Source: Tannerellaceae bacterium (GTDB taxonomy: Bacteria > Bacteroidota > Bacteroidia > Bacteroidales > Tannerellaceae). Taken from it: 64,000 nt of DNA. The notes below the pieces were generated by a model, which worked only from the letters and a program-made list of their open reading frames with translations, did no database searches and was not told where the DNA came from. Positions 29,181 through 38,890 of this stretch are shown here, in pieces (position 1 is the stretch's first letter; every line of letters starts with the position of its first letter). The DNA is taken from contig JAIRKZ010000160.1 in assembly GCA_031259845.1 (NCBI GenBank), forward strand, positions 35,571-99,570, read 5' to 3'. The translations under genes and the position numbers were made by a program.

Positions 29181-30023
29181 ATGGATAAACAGCAATTATT
29201 AGAGAACATCAAAAAGAAGCAATCGTTTCTTTGCATAGGGTTAGATACCGATATAAAAAAAATACCCCAACATTTAGCAGCAGATGAAGACCCTCTGTTT
29301 GCTTTTAATAAAGCAATCATAGACTGCACGGCTGACTACTGCGTTGCCTACAAACCAAATCTGGCTTTCTATGAAAGCTTAGGGGTAAAAGGAATAGGCT
29401 CTTTTGAAAAGACAGTAGCCTATATCCGTGAGAATTATCCCGACCAGTTCATCATTGCCGACGCCAAGCGGGGAGATATCGGCAATACCTCCGAGATGTA
29501 CGCCCGCTCTTTTTTCGACCACATGAAAGTGAATGCCGTAACGGTAGCGCCTTATATGGGAGAAGACAGCATTAAACCGTTCCTTATTTATCCCGGAAGC
29601 TGGGTTGTTTTGCTGGCGCTTACGTCCAACAAAGGTTCGCAGGATTTCCAGATGAAAGAAATGACGTCTGGCGAACGTTTATTCGAAACCGTCCTGAAGA
29701 AATCACAGGAATGGGCTACAGACGAACAAATGATGTACGTAGTGGGAGCCACGCGGGGGGAATTGTTCCTCGATGTTCGTAAATATGCCCCGAATCATTT
29801 CCTTTTAGTTCCCGGCGTTGGCGCACAAGGAGGCAGTTTAGCCGAGGTTGTTGCCTACGGGATGAACGCCCAATGCGGATTATTGGTAAACTCTTCCCGC
29901 GCCATTATTTATGCGGATAACAGTGTTCATTTTGCTGAGGCGGCAGGCCGCGAAGCTTATGTTATACAACAGGAAATGGCAGGTTATCTGCAAGATAAAG
30001 GAATTATTCATACGAAGTCATAG
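29181..30023 (+). CDS. pyrF: Orotidine 5'-phosphate decarboxylase (type 2)
   Basis: A 280-residue enzyme for the last step of UMP synthesis. The catalytic Asp-Lys-Asp region '[19 protein letters not shown]' (about 93-111) is clear, with '[14 protein letters not shown]' and '[17 protein letters not shown]' as the phosphate-binding region. Length fits the longer type 2 group. It is 14 bp after prfA and 94 bp before lpxD. Confidence 0.97.
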   Translation: MDKQQLLENIKKKQSFLCIGLDTDIKKIPQHLAADEDPLFAFNKAIIDCTADYCVAYKPNLAFYESLGVKGIGSFEKTVAYIRENYPDQFIIADAKRGDIGNTSEMYARSFFDHMKVNAVTVAPYMGEDSIKPFLIYPGSWVVLLALTSNKGSQDFQMKEMTSGERLFETVLKKSQEWATDEQMMYVVGATRGELFLDVRKYAPNHFLLVPGVGAQGGSLAEVVAYGMNAQCGLLVNSSRAIIYADNSVHFAEAAGREAYVIQQEMAGYLQDKGIIHTKS

Positions 30024-30043
30024 GGAAAATCAATATTTTTTTT

Positions 30044-30051
30044 CAACTTTG
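30044..30051 (+). promoter_or_regulatory. Possible internal promoter for the lpx genes
   Basis: CAACTTTG, one mismatch from TAnnTTTG, after a T-rich stretch in the pyrF-lpxD gap and 66 bp before the lpxD start. Confidence 0.35.
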
Positions 30052-30117
30052 CACGTCATTTTGTGTTGTGCACGAATTAATACAATAATATATAATTATA
30101 TAAACTGTACGATTATA

Positions 30118-31167
30118 ATGGAGTTTACAGCTCAACAAATTGCAGGCTTTCTGAATGGAACAATCGAAGGTAACCCCAATACGAAAGTCACTACATTTTC
30201 CAAAATAGAAGACGGTAAGCCCGGTTCGCTGACTTTCCTGGCAAATCCCAAATACGAACATCACATCTATCATTCGGAAGCAAGTATCGTTCTGGTAAAT
30301 AACGACTTTATACCTTCCGCCCCTATAAAAGCCACGTTGGTGAAAGTAGCGAATGCCTATGCCTCATTAGCGATCCTTTTAGACAGGGTAGAGCAATCAA
30401 AAAAGAAAAAGGAAGGTATAGATTCTACCGCATTTATTGATGTATCCGCCCATATCGGGAACAATTGTTACGTAGGTAACTTTGCTTATATAGGCGAGAA
30501 TGTAAAAGTGGGAGCCCGTTGCAAAATATATCCCCACGTTTATATTGCAGATAACGTAAGCATAGGGGATGATTGTATTATCTATCCGCATGTAACTGTG
30601 TACGACGGATGTATTATCGGGAACAATTGTATCCTGCACGCCGGATCGGTAATCGGTTCCGACGGATTTGGTTTTGCGCCCGAAGGAGATAATTATAAGA
30701 AAATACCTCAATTGGGAAATGTGATATTGGAAGACGATATAGAAGTGGGCGCCAATACCACTATAGACCGCGCTGTAATGGATGCTACCATTATCCGCAA
30801 AGGAGTGAAGCTGGACAACCTGGTGCAAATCGCCCACAATGTAGAAGTAGGCGAACATACCGTTATGGCTGCACAGGTAGGTATCGCCGGTTCGGTTAAG
30901 ATAGGGAAACATTGCCAATTCGGAGGACAAGCCGGATTAGCCGGGCATATTCACATACAAGACAACGTTTCGGTCGGCGCACAGGCCGGCGTTATCGGCA
31001 ATATCGAAAGCGGACGCACCATCCTCGGAACTCCGGCTATCAATGCAAAATCATTTATGCGTTCGAGCGCTATATTCAGCCGCTTGCCGGATATATACCG
31101 TACGATCGGACAATTACAACGCGAGATAGAACAACTAAAGAGTGATATTAACAAAAAAGACAATTAA
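30118..31167 (+). CDS. lpxD: UDP-3-O-acylglucosamine N-acyltransferase
   Basis: The ORF track extends 69 codons upstream into pyrF; the start '[18 protein letters not shown]' at 30118 matches the family and gives 349 residues. The N-terminal uridine-binding domain (about 1-100) is followed by a left-handed beta-helix of hexapeptide repeats, with the likely catalytic His in '[14 protein letters not shown]', and a C-terminal helix. It adds the N-linked acyl chain in lipid A synthesis. lpxC-fabZ starts 5 bp after its stop. Confidence 0.97.
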   Translation: MEFTAQQIAGFLNGTIEGNPNTKVTTFSKIEDGKPGSLTFLANPKYEHHIYHSEASIVLVNNDFIPSAPIKATLVKVANAYASLAILLDRVEQSKKKKEGIDSTAFIDVSAHIGNNCYVGNFAYIGENVKVGARCKIYPHVYIADNVSIGDDCIIYPHVTVYDGCIIGNNCILHAGSVIGSDGFGFAPEGDNYKKIPQLGNVILEDDIEVGANTTIDRAVMDATIIRKGVKLDNLVQIAHNVEVGEHTVMAAQVGIAGSVKIGKHCQFGGQAGLAGHIHIQDNVSVGAQAGVIGNIESGRTILGTPAINAKSFMRSSAIFSRLPDIYRTIGQLQREIEQLKSDINKKDN

Positions 31168-31172
31168 AATAT

Positions 31173-32558
31173 ATGCTTAAACAGAATACGCTTGCGAAAA
31201 GCTTTTCTATGCAAGGTAAAGGCTTGCACACCGGTTTGAACATCAACATTACCTTCCATCCCGCCCCGGATAATCACGGATATAAAATAAAACGGGTAGA
31301 CTTAGAAGACCAACCCATCATTGACGCTTTAGCCGAAAACGTAGTCAATACCCAGAGAGGCACGGTTGTTGCCAAAAAGGATGTACAGGTAAGCACTATC
31401 GAACATGCTATGGCTGCCCTATACGCTTCCGGGATAGATAATTGCCTGATAGAGGTAGACGCCCCGGAGTTTCCTATCCTCGACGGCAGTTCGCGCTTCT
31501 TCATTGAAGAAATAAACAAGGCGGGCATAACAGAGCAAAATACGCCTAAAGATTTCTACATCGTTAAACATAAAATAGAGGTAGCAGACGAACAGACGGG
31601 CTCTTCCTTAATTATACTCCCCGACGATAAATTCAGTATCAACGTATTGATATCTTTCGACTCCCCTGTCTTAAACAATCAATATGCAACACTTAATGAT
31701 ATAAGTGAATTTGCAACGGAAATGGCGGCTTCCCGTACATTTGTTTTCGTGCGCGAGGTGGAGGCTTTATTAAATAACAACCTGATAAAAGGGGGCGATT
31801 TAGACAACGCCATTGTTATTTACGACAAAGAAATGCCGGAAGAGGTATTAAAGAATTTGGCCAACGGCCTGAATATACCCTATAAAAGCATCCGGTCTTT
31901 AGGTTATATCAACAACCAGCCATTGGTGTACGACAACGAACCGGCGCGCCATAAATTAATTGATGTAATCGGCGATATAGCGCTGATAGGAAAGCCTGTC
32001 CGCGGTCGTATCATAGCTACCCGCCCGGGGCATAAAATCAACAACCAACTGGCCCGTTTAATCCGTAAGGATATCAAACAAAACGAAGTACAAGCTCCGG
32101 TATACGACCCGAATACACCTCCGGTTATGGACGTAAACCGTATTAAAGAGTTACTCCCCCACCGCTATCCCTTCTTATTGGTAGATAAGATTATCGATAC
32201 TGGCAGTAATTATATTGTGGGAATAAAGAATATAACGGTAAACGAGCCTTTCTTCCAGGGACATTTCCCACAGGAGCCTGTTATGCCGGGTGTTTTATTG
32301 GTAGAAGCTATGGCGCAGACCGGCGGTTTGCTGGTATTAAATTCGGTAGACGAACCCGAACGCTATTCTACTTATTTCATGAAAATAGACCAGGTGAAAT
32401 TCCGCCAGAAGGTAGTTCCCGGAGATACGATTATCCTGCGAATTGAATTAACTTCTCCTATCCGCAGGGGTATTGCTACAATGAAAGGATACGTTTTCGT
32501 AGGAGAGAAACTGGTTGTCGAAGCCGAACTCATGGCTCAGATTGTCAAAAATAAATAA
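31173..32558 (+). CDS. lpxC/fabZ: Bifunctional LpxC deacetylase / FabZ dehydratase fusion
   Basis: A 461-residue fusion typical of Bacteroidota. Residues about 1-305 are LpxC, the zinc deacetylase that commits UDP-acyl-GlcNAc to lipid A ('VSTIEHAMAALYASGIDN' and 'RHKLIDVIGDIALIG', which carry zinc ligands). Residues about 320-460 are FabZ, a hot-dog-fold 3-hydroxyacyl-ACP dehydratase ('LLPHRYPFLLVDKI' with the active His, 'GHFPQEPVMPGVLLVEAMAQ' with the active Glu). The fusion ties lipid A and fatty acid synthesis, which compete for 3-hydroxyacyl-ACP. It sits between lpxD and lpxA. Confidence 0.98.
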   Translation: MLKQNTLAKSFSMQGKGLHTGLNINITFHPAPDNHGYKIKRVDLEDQPIIDALAENVVNTQRGTVVAKKDVQVSTIEHAMAALYASGIDNCLIEVDAPEFPILDGSSRFFIEEINKAGITEQNTPKDFYIVKHKIEVADEQTGSSLIILPDDKFSINVLISFDSPVLNNQYATLNDISEFATEMAASRTFVFVREVEALLNNNLIKGGDLDNAIVIYDKEMPEEVLKNLANGLNIPYKSIRSLGYINNQPLVYDNEPARHKLIDVIGDIALIGKPVRGRIIATRPGHKINNQLARLIRKDIKQNEVQAPVYDPNTPPVMDVNRIKELLPHRYPFLLVDKIIDTGSNYIVGIKNITVNEPFFQGHFPQEPVMPGVLLVEAMAQTGGLLVLNSVDEPERYSTYFMKIDQVKFRQKVVPGDTIILRIELTSPIRRGIATMKGYVFVGEKLVVEAELMAQIVKNK

Positions 32559-32568
32559 ATCTACAAAT

Positions 32569-33357
32569 ATGAACTTTTCACCATTAGCCGTTATCCATCC
32601 CGAGGCGAAGATTGGAAACAATGTTATTATATCCCCTTTTGCCGTTATTGAGAAAGACGTAGTTATAGGCGACAATTGCCTGGTCTACCCACATGCCGTT
32701 ATCTTAAATGGAGCGCGGATAGGAAAGGGTTGCCATGTTTTTCCGGGAGCAGTGATTGCCGGTATCCCCCAGGATTTGAAATTTGCAGGTGAAATAACAA
32801 CAGCCGAAATTGGTGATAATACAACAATCCGCGAATGTGTCACCATAAACAGAGGAACAGCCTCTAAAGGGAAAACGGTAGTTGGCAATGATTGCCTGAT
32901 TATGGCCTACAGCCATGTGGCGCACGATTGCGTAATTAAAGACCATGTTATTATTGGGAACTCAACGCAATTGGCAGGAGAGGTCAATATTGATGATTAT
33001 GCAATCGTAAGCGGCGGCAGCCTGGTACATCAATTTGTCCGTATCTCCAAACATGTAATGATTCAGGGTGGTTCGCGCATTGGCAAAGATATTCCTCCTT
33101 ACACATTAATAGGCAGAGACCCTATCGTTTACTGCGGTATTAATATTGTAGGTTTGCGCCGGCGGGGATTTACCAACGACCAGGTATTCTTAATCCAGGA
33201 TATTTACCGTACACTCTATACCAGGGGCTTAAACAATTCCGACGCCCTCCGCGCCATTGAAACGGAATACGTCTCCAGTGTAGAAAGAGATTTAATCCTG
33301 AACTTTATCAAGTCGTCGGGAAGAGGTATTGTAAGAGGTTCTATTGACGAATTATAA
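32569..33357 (+). CDS. lpxA: UDP-N-acetylglucosamine acyltransferase
   Basis: Start chosen at 32569 ('MNFSPLAVIHPEAKIGNN'), 10 bp after the previous stop; the ORF track begins inside lpxC/fabZ. The product has 262 residues, the usual length. Hexapeptide repeats form the beta-helix, with the catalytic His in 'MAYSHVAHDCVIKDHVIIG'. The C-terminal helical part includes 'YTLIGRDPIVYCGINIVGLR'. It carries out the first step of lipid A synthesis in the cytoplasm. Confidence 0.97.
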   Translation: MNFSPLAVIHPEAKIGNNVIISPFAVIEKDVVIGDNCLVYPHAVILNGARIGKGCHVFPGAVIAGIPQDLKFAGEITTAEIGDNTTIRECVTINRGTASKGKTVVGNDCLIMAYSHVAHDCVIKDHVIIGNSTQLAGEVNIDDYAIVSGGSLVHQFVRISKHVMIQGGSRIGKDIPPYTLIGRDPIVYCGINIVGLRRRGFTNDQVFLIQDIYRTLYTRGLNNSDALRAIETEYVSSVERDLILNFIKSSGRGIVRGSIDEL

Positions 33358-33367
33358 ATATTTTCAT

Positions 33368-33375
33368 TACTTTTG
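33368..33375 (+). promoter_or_regulatory. Candidate -7 box for the pRiA4b-like gene and miaA
   Basis: TACTTTTG matches TAnnTTTG in the 41-bp lpxA gap, 24 bp before the next start. It may provide separate expression of the downstream pair. Confidence 0.45.
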
Positions 33376-33398
33376 TTGCAATAAAAACAACATAAACC

Positions 33399-33962
33399 AT
33401 GATATTCAGATTTTTAATTCTATCAGATGAAGTTGACAATTTTGTAAGGGAAATTAAGATTGATTCCGACGCTACTTTTTTGGATCTGCACAATGCAATC
33501 ATTGAATCGACAGGATATACCAAAGACCAAATGACGTCTTTCTTCATCTGTGACGACGACTGGAACAAGAAAACGGAAATTACGTTAATTGATATGGGAA
33601 CATCTCCGGAGGAAGACAGTTACATTATGGAAGACACCCGTTTGGAAGAACTCCTGGAAGATGAAGACCAAAAACTATTATACGTTTTCGACTACCTGAC
33701 GGAACGCGCATTTTTTATGGAACTTAAAGAAATGATTCTGAGGAAAACGCTTAACAAGCCTGTTTGCAGTCGTTCGGAAGGATTACCCCCCCCGCAGATG
33801 ATAAACTTTGAAGAAGCCGACGCTAAAATTCCGGTAAATAATGACCTGCTCGGCGAAGATTTTTATGGCGATACCGAATACGATGCTGACGAATTGGACA
33901 GCAGCGGCTTTGAAGGATTGGATAGCGCAGGCGATAATTCGTTTGATGAAGACCCTTTTTGA
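33399..33962 (+). CDS. Plasmid pRiA4b ORF-3-like protein
   Basis: A 187-residue acidic protein. The N-terminal part ('[21 protein letters not shown]', '[20 protein letters not shown]', '[20 protein letters not shown]', '[17 protein letters not shown]') resembles the PRiA4_ORF3 family, named from a plasmid gene and of unknown function. The C-terminal 60 residues are low-complexity acidic. It overlaps the miaA start, so the two are translationally coupled. No role in lipid A or tRNA modification is established. Confidence 0.75.
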   Translation: MIFRFLILSDEVDNFVREIKIDSDATFLDLHNAIIESTGYTKDQMTSFFICDDDWNKKTEITLIDMGTSPEEDSYIMEDTRLEELLEDEDQKLLYVFDYLTERAFFMELKEMILRKTLNKPVCSRSEGLPPPQMINFEEADAKIPVNNDLLGEDFYGDTEYDADELDSSGFEGLDSAGDNSFDEDPF

Positions 33963-34882
33963 ACCAAACACTCATCATATTACTTGGCCCGACAGGAGTA
34001 GGAAAAACCGAATTAAGCTTACGTATTGCCGAATACTTTCATTCGCCTGTTATCTCTTCCGACTCCCGTCAGCTTTATAAAGATTTACCTGTCGGCACGG
34101 CCGCGCCAACGCCCGCACAAATGCAGCGGGTGAAGCATTACATGGTAGGGACGCTTGAGTTAACAGACTATTACAGCGCCGCCAATTTTGAAACAGACGT
34201 ATTATCCCTCTTAAATGAACTATACCAAACAACTCCGGTAGTTATCATGTCGGGCGGTTCGATGATGTATATCGATGCTGTCTGCAAAGGTATAGACGAT
34301 ATCCCTACCGTAACGCCGGATATACGGACAGCCATTTACAAACAATTTGAAGAAGAAGGCCTCGCCTCTATCCTGGAGGAACTAAAAGAAAAAGACCCTG
34401 TACACTACGAAGAAGTAGACCGGATGAATTACAAACGAGTTATTCATGCAGTAGAAATATGCCGGATGACGGGCAAACCCTATTCTTCCTTCCGGACAAA
34501 TACCCGTAAAGAACGGCCTTTCAATATAATCAAGATAGGCCTCACCCGCAGCCGCGAAGAATTATGCGAACGCATCAACCGGCGCGTAGACCAAATGATA
34601 AACGAAGGCCTGCTGGAAGAAGCCCGTAAAGTATATCCATTCAAACAGGTAAACGCCCTGAATACAGTGGGCTACAAAGAATTATTCCATTACCTCGACG
34701 GCAACTGGACATTCGATTTCGCCGTAGAAAAAATAAAACGGAACTCCCGCGTATACGCCCGCAAACAAATGGTATGGTTCAAACGCGACCCCGAAATAAC
34801 CTGGTTCCATCCCGCCGACGAGGCCGCCATCATCAAACATTTGGACGGATTATTCTTATCTTTACCGGAAATTCCGATGTAA
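33959..34882 (+). CDS. miaA: tRNA dimethylallyltransferase
   Basis: A 307-residue enzyme that adds dimethylallyl to A37 of tRNAs reading UNN codons. The P-loop is '[18 protein letters not shown]' (about 5-22). '[20 protein letters not shown]' and 'RFNIIKIGL'-type segments follow, with '[17 protein letters not shown]' at the C-terminus. The start codon is TTG, overlapping the TGA of the previous gene as TTGA; no ATG lies close enough to keep the P-loop intact. tex follows after 12 bp. Confidence 0.96.
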   Translation: MNQTLIILLGPTGVGKTELSLRIAEYFHSPVISSDSRQLYKDLPVGTAAPTPAQMQRVKHYMVGTLELTDYYSAANFETDVLSLLNELYQTTPVVIMSGGSMMYIDAVCKGIDDIPTVTPDIRTAIYKQFEEEGLASILEELKEKDPVHYEEVDRMNYKRVIHAVEICRMTGKPYSSFRTNTRKERPFNIIKIGLTRSREELCERINRRVDQMINEGLLEEARKVYPFKQVNALNTVGYKELFHYLDGNWTFDFAVEKIKRNSRVYARKQMVWFKRDPEITWFHPADEAAIIKHLDGLFLSLPEIPM

Positions 34883-34894
34883 ATAATATATAAT

Positions 34895-37024
34895 ATGACT
34901 ACTTTATTCCATACACTCATCTCGCGTAGCCTGGCTATTCCTCCGGCACAGGTGGAGCGCACGATTGGCCTGCTCGAAGAAGGGGCAACGATTCCTTTTA
35001 TCAGCCGTTACCGCAAAGAAGTAACCGGCGGCTTGGACGAGGTACAAATCAGCAATATCAAAGACTGGTATGATAAACTGACGGAGATGGCCAAACGGAA
35101 GGAAACGATTCTGTTGTCTATCGAAGAACAGGGGAAACTGACGCCCGAACTGAAGAAACGTATCGAAGAATCGTGGGACAGTACGGAGATTGAAGACATC
35201 TACCTGCCTTACAAACCCAAGCGGGTAACGAGGGCCGGAATAGCCCGGAAGAAAGGATTGGCGCCGCTGGCCGAAATCATCATGAAGCAGAACGAACGAG
35301 ACCTGGATACGCGCATCCAGGCATTCCTCACGGATGAAGTTAAGGATGAAAAGGAGGCTCTGCAAGGCGCGCGCGACATCATCGCCGAATGGGTGAACGA
35401 AGACGAAGAAGCCCGCAACGCAGTGCGCAGTTCATTCCGGCATACGGCCATTATTACGTCGAAGGTTATCAAGGGGAAAGAAGAGGAGGGCGCTAAATAC
35501 AAAGACTATTTTGAATGTAGCGAACCGCTGAACCGTATCACTTCGCACCGTTTGCTGGCGCTCAGGCGCGGCGAAGCCGAAGGGGCGCTGCGCGTAGGTA
35601 TTTCGCCCGATACGGAGAATTGCATCGACCGGCTGAAACGCCGTTTTGTAAAAGGACGGAACGCATCGTCTGAACAGGTGGCCGAAGCGGTGGATGATTC
35701 GTTTAAACGTTTATTAAAGCCTGCTATCGAAACGGAATTTTCGCGCCTGAGCAAAGAAAAGGCCGACGAAGAGGCCATCCGCGTGTTTGCCGGGAACCTC
35801 CGTCAACTGTTACTGGCTCCTCCCTTAGGGCAAAAAAGGGTGTTGGGCATAGACCCGGGGTATCGTACCGGATGTAAGTTGGTGTGTCTGGATGCGCAGG
35901 GCAACCTCTTGCATAACGAGGCCATCTATCCGCACCCTCCCCAGAATGAGAAAGGCAAGGCGGCGGCAAAGGTATCCCAGTTGGTTGCCACGTATGCCAT
36001 TGACGCCATTGCGATTGGCAACGGGACTGCCAGCCGCGAGACCGAACAGTTTATCGTCCATATCCAATACAGCCGTAACGTGCAGGTATTTGTTGTGAGC
36101 GAAAATGGCGCCTCTATCTATTCGGCTTCCAAAACCGCCCGCGACGAGTTTCCCGAATACGACGTTACCGTACGCGGCGCTATCAGCATTGGCCGGCGAC
36201 TGATGGACCCGCTGGCCGAACTGGTAAAGATAGACCCCAAGAGCATCGGCGTAGGGCAATACCAGCACGACGTAGACCAGCCGGCCTTAAAGAAGAGCCT
36301 CGACCAGACGGTGGAAAGCTGCGTTAACCTTGTGGGCGTAAATGTAAATACGGCCAGTAAGCATTTGCTGGCTTATATATCGGGCCTGGGGCCTGCGCTG
36401 GCGCAGAACATTGTAGACTACCGTGCGGCGCATGGGCCTTTCAAGACACGGAAGGAATTGATGAAGGTGCCGCGTATGGGAGAAAAAGCGTTTGAACAAT
36501 GCGCCGGGTTCCTTCGCATACAGGGAGGCGAGAACCCGCTGGACAACTCGGCCGTTCATCCCGAGAGCTACCGGATTGTAGCCTGCATGGCGCACGACCT
36601 GAGCTGTTCTGTGGAAGAGCTTATCGCCAACAAGGAACTGAAAAAGAAACTGAACTTAGGAAAGTATGCTACCGGATCAACCGGTATGCCCACGCTGCTC
36701 GACATCATGGAAGAGTTAGACAAGCCTGGCCGCGACCCGCGACAGAGCATCCAGGCTTTTTCATTCGACCCGGATGTAAAAACGATTGAAGACCTGAAAA
36801 GCGGACAGGAGCTGCCGGGCATTGTAACGAATATCACCAATTTCGGCTGCTTTGTAGACATCGGTATTAAAGAGAACGGGCTGGTACATATTTCCGAAAT
36901 GGCCGACCGCTTTATCAGCAACCCCGCAGAGGCGGTATCCATCCATCAGCACGTAAAAGTAAAAGTACTCAGCGTGGATACGGCCCGCAAACGGGTGCAA
37001 TTATCAATGAAAGGATTGCAGTGA
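34895..37024 (+). CDS. tex: Tex family RNA-binding transcription accessory protein
   Basis: A 709-residue protein of normal Tex length. An N-terminal helical region ('EEGATIPFISRYRKEVTGGLDE') is followed by a YqgF/RNase H-like domain with 'RVLGIDPGYRTGCKLVCLD' (about 313-331), a helix-hairpin-helix region ('VNVNTASKHLLAYISGLGPALA', 'FKTRKELMKVPRMGEKAFEQ'), and an S1 RNA-binding domain (about 635-706, 'GIVTNITNFGCFVDIGIKENG'). Tex binds nucleic acids and affects transcription; details are not settled. It ends the long plus-strand run. Confidence 0.97.
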   Translation: MTTLFHTLISRSLAIPPAQVERTIGLLEEGATIPFISRYRKEVTGGLDEVQISNIKDWYDKLTEMAKRKETILLSIEEQGKLTPELKKRIEESWDSTEIEDIYLPYKPKRVTRAGIARKKGLAPLAEIIMKQNERDLDTRIQAFLTDEVKDEKEALQGARDIIAEWVNEDEEARNAVRSSFRHTAIITSKVIKGKEEEGAKYKDYFECSEPLNRITSHRLLALRRGEAEGALRVGISPDTENCIDRLKRRFVKGRNASSEQVAEAVDDSFKRLLKPAIETEFSRLSKEKADEEAIRVFAGNLRQLLLAPPLGQKRVLGIDPGYRTGCKLVCLDAQGNLLHNEAIYPHPPQNEKGKAAAKVSQLVATYAIDAIAIGNGTASRETEQFIVHIQYSRNVQVFVVSENGASIYSASKTARDEFPEYDVTVRGAISIGRRLMDPLAELVKIDPKSIGVGQYQHDVDQPALKKSLDQTVESCVNLVGVNVNTASKHLLAYISGLGPALAQNIVDYRAAHGPFKTRKELMKVPRMGEKAFEQCAGFLRIQGGENPLDNSAVHPESYRIVACMAHDLSCSVEELIANKELKKKLNLGKYATGSTGMPTLLDIMEELDKPGRDPRQSIQAFSFDPDVKTIEDLKSGQELPGIVTNITNFGCFVDIGIKENGLVHISEMADRFISNPAEAVSIHQHVKVKVLSVDTARKRVQLSMKGLQ

Positions 37025-37034
37025 ATACCGGCCT

Positions 37035-37442
37035 TTAAAATTTGCGGAAAGTATACCGCTTGCCGTCTTCGCCGGTAAGGATTAATTCCCTGCCGGTAAC
37101 TTTCTCTATCGTAAAGGTGCGTTCTTTAGACGTCCAGTCCGTTTGTTTCAGAAAGTCGTCGCCTGTTTCCAACTGAAGGAAAAGCTCGTTATCCCCTTTA
37201 ATTGTTTTGAAGCCATACCTGCCCGGATACGTATCTGTCCGGGCATCATATAGCTGGTACTGGAACAGCGAGGTTTGGAAATTATAGAAAACAGTATCTG
37301 TTTTCTGCACATTACCGTTTGCTTCTGTCTGCTGCATTTGCCATTTGCCCTCCAGTTTGTCGTCCATATCTTTACTGCAAGCCGCAAGGCCAGCCAGGCA
37401 AATACATAAAAATCCCGCAATCCATCTGTTATTCTTTTTCAT
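37035..37442 (-). CDS. Lipocalin-like small lipoprotein
   Basis: A 135-residue protein with a lipoprotein signal (lipobox LAAC, Cys22) and a beta-rich body starting 'KLEGKWQMQQTEANG' and ending 'ERTFTIEKVTGRELILTGEDG'. This pattern is shared by lipocalin-like proteins of Bacteroidota with no known ligand. It converges on tex with only 10 bp between the stops. On its upstream side is TTCCTTTG (37464-37471), one mismatch from a -7 box. Confidence 0.75.
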   Translation of the reverse strand: MKKNNRWIAGFLCICLAGLAACSKDMDDKLEGKWQMQQTEANGNVQKTDTVFYNFQTSLFQYQLYDARTDTYPGRYGFKTIKGDNELFLQLETGDDFLKQTDWTSKERTFTIEKVTGRELILTGEDGKRYTFRKF

Positions 37443-37559
37443 AACCTTTCTTTATTACAGGTTCAAAGGAAAGAATTTATCTGCAAAGCGCCAAACTTTC
37501 CGTAGTCCGTTTCAAGGTAAAAAGAAAGGTAAACACGTTCGCGCGGAAATCGTGCGATG

Positions 37560-37880
37560 CCGCTCGAAGACTGGAAAATGCCGTGTAGAAACGACCCGAT
37601 ACTGCGCAGAAACGACCCGATGCTGCGCGGAAATCACCTGTTGCCACGCGGAAATAGACTAATGCTGCGCGGAATAGACCCGATGCTGTGCGGAAATCAA
37701 CCGATGCCACGCGGAAATAGACCCGATGCTGTGCGGAAATAGACTAATGCCACGCGGAAATCACCTGTTTCCGCGCGGAAACAGACCGATGCTGCGCGGA
37801 AATTGCCTGTTTCCACGCAGCAAATTACGGCTTCCGAAGAGCATTTATCCCTTCAGGCACAGCAAATTATGGCTTTCTGA
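37560..37880. repeat. Degenerate 21-bp tandem repeat array
   Basis: The core CGCGGAAAT recurs at about 37605, 37626, 37647, 37668, 37689, 37710, 37732, 37753, 37774, 37795 and 37816, i.e. every 21 bp with one 22-bp step. Two unit types mix (GATGCTGCGCGGAAATAGAC and CTGTTTCCACGCGGAAATCA). A decayed pair follows: CAGCAAATTACGGCTTCCGA at 37817 and CAGCAAATTATGGCTTTCTGA at 37859, 42 bp apart. All frames of the unit are open, which explains the ORFs called here. Confidence 0.85.
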
Positions 37881-37962
37881 TGGCTTGCCTGCCCGGTTGC
37901 CTTGCCTGCCCGGTTGCCCGGCCATTACCGGCTACAGAGGGCAGGTAAGGCGGTAAAAACAA

Positions 37963-37990
37963 AAAACCGGACATTCACATGCCCGGTTTT
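37963..37990. terminator. Terminator-like hairpin
   Basis: AAAACCGG (37963) pairs with CCGGTTTT (37983-37990), with inner CAT/ATG pairing. It resembles a bidirectional intrinsic terminator with short A/T tails, but it is not next to the 3' end of any gene. It would end RNA made from the 21-bp repeat region, or RNA coming from the right. Confidence 0.45.
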
Positions 37991-38222
37991 CACAAGATAA
38001 GAATTTAAACAAAATCAGAAACAAACCTGTAATTCCAGTATCGCTACCTGACGAAGATTTTTTTCACAACGTAGCGGTCATTCATCTTTACTTTTATAAC
38101 ATTTTGAGTGATAATTTGCTTTTTTATTTACATCTTTTTTTAAGAAACGATTGGTTTATTTTGGAACTTTTACTGCCACGCCGGTTTATTTTGAATAAAT
38201 GGCGTGTATTCTCAAAAAAAAG

Positions 38223-38332
38223 AGTATGATGTTTCTTCCAAGACAATACATTCCTTTTGGAAAAAGATCATATTCCCTTTGGTAAAACATTATATTGTAT
38301 TGGAAAGAACATCGTATTGCTTTGGAAGAAGA
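38223..38332. repeat. Five tandem 22-bp degenerate repeats
   Basis: Units start at 38223, 38245, 38267, 38289 and 38311; for example ATCATATTCCCTTTGGTAAA and ATTATATTGTATTGGAAAGA. The first unit (AGTATGATGTTTCTTCCAAG) is very similar to ATTATGATGGTTTTACTAAA in the array at 18251-18338. Confidence 0.75.
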
Positions 38333-38813
38333 GGCGGGGCGGGCTTGAAAATCTCCTGACACGGGCCTGAAAATCTATTGAAAAAACCGCTCTTTTTAGC
38401 TGGTTCGCTCCGAAACAGGTTTGATTTACAACTATCATATTGTAAGAAAACAAAGCCTGATTCGCGCCAGGCAGCGTTTACAAATTATACAAAATGCAGG
38501 GAAAACATGTTTTCAGAAATAATTTGATTGATTTTACTGTCTTTTTGTAAAACGGGAACCCTCAAATACAGCGAATATTTCCGGCAAGCCTCACTCCCGT
38601 CCAAAAAAACGGGCAATATCAGAGAGACGTGTTTGTCAAAATGATACATAAAACAGGAAAAAGCCTGTTCCAACCCCTCGAAGAGCAAAATGTCAATCAG
38701 GCAGAGGAATTAAGGCCTGATAAGTTATTTATCTGTTTACCGGCACATTTCTTTCATAAATGTGGGGTTTAATGTAAATTTCAACAAATCAGAGAACGAT
38801 CAATATTTTCAAT

Positions 38814-38821
38814 TAAATTTG
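38814..38821 (+). promoter_or_regulatory. Candidate -7 box for the HTCS gene
   Basis: TAAATTTG matches TAnnTTTG, 70 bp before the HTCS ATG and 9 bp before the palindrome at 38831. Confidence 0.6.
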
Positions 38822-38830
38822 CAGAACAAT

Positions 38831-38860
38831 TCTAAACCTGTCGAATTCGACAGGTTTAGA
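38831..38860. promoter_or_regulatory. Perfect 30-bp palindrome in the HTCS leader
   Basis: The arm TCTAAACCTGTCGAA is followed directly by its exact reverse complement, with GAATTC at the centre. Its position just after the -7 box suits an operator, or a hairpin at the 5' end of the mRNA. Confidence 0.8.
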
Positions 38861-38890
38861 TAAAAATTGAGAAACTGATTTTTTACCCTG

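Larger units (their letters stand above)
37443..38890. other. 1.45-kb non-coding region rich in repeats and hairpins
   Basis: No credible gene. In order it holds the 21-bp repeat array (37560-37880), a terminator-like hairpin (37963-37990), an imperfect hairpin CACGCC...GGCGTG (38177-38206), 22-bp repeats (38223-38332), then the HTCS promoter box and a perfect 30-bp palindrome. The ORFs listed on both strands are by-products of repeats whose unit is a multiple of three, or are short and featureless. Confidence 0.7.

Noticed and set aside
37477-37956. ORFs of 61-77 residues on both strands with seven-residue repeats
   Set aside because: They are produced by the 21-bp repeat, whose unit has no stop in several frames on both strands. 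No ribosome site or conserved start.
38485-38688. 67-residue minus-strand ORF
   Set aside because: No domain, no promoter box and no ribosome site; it lies in the repeat-rich gap.
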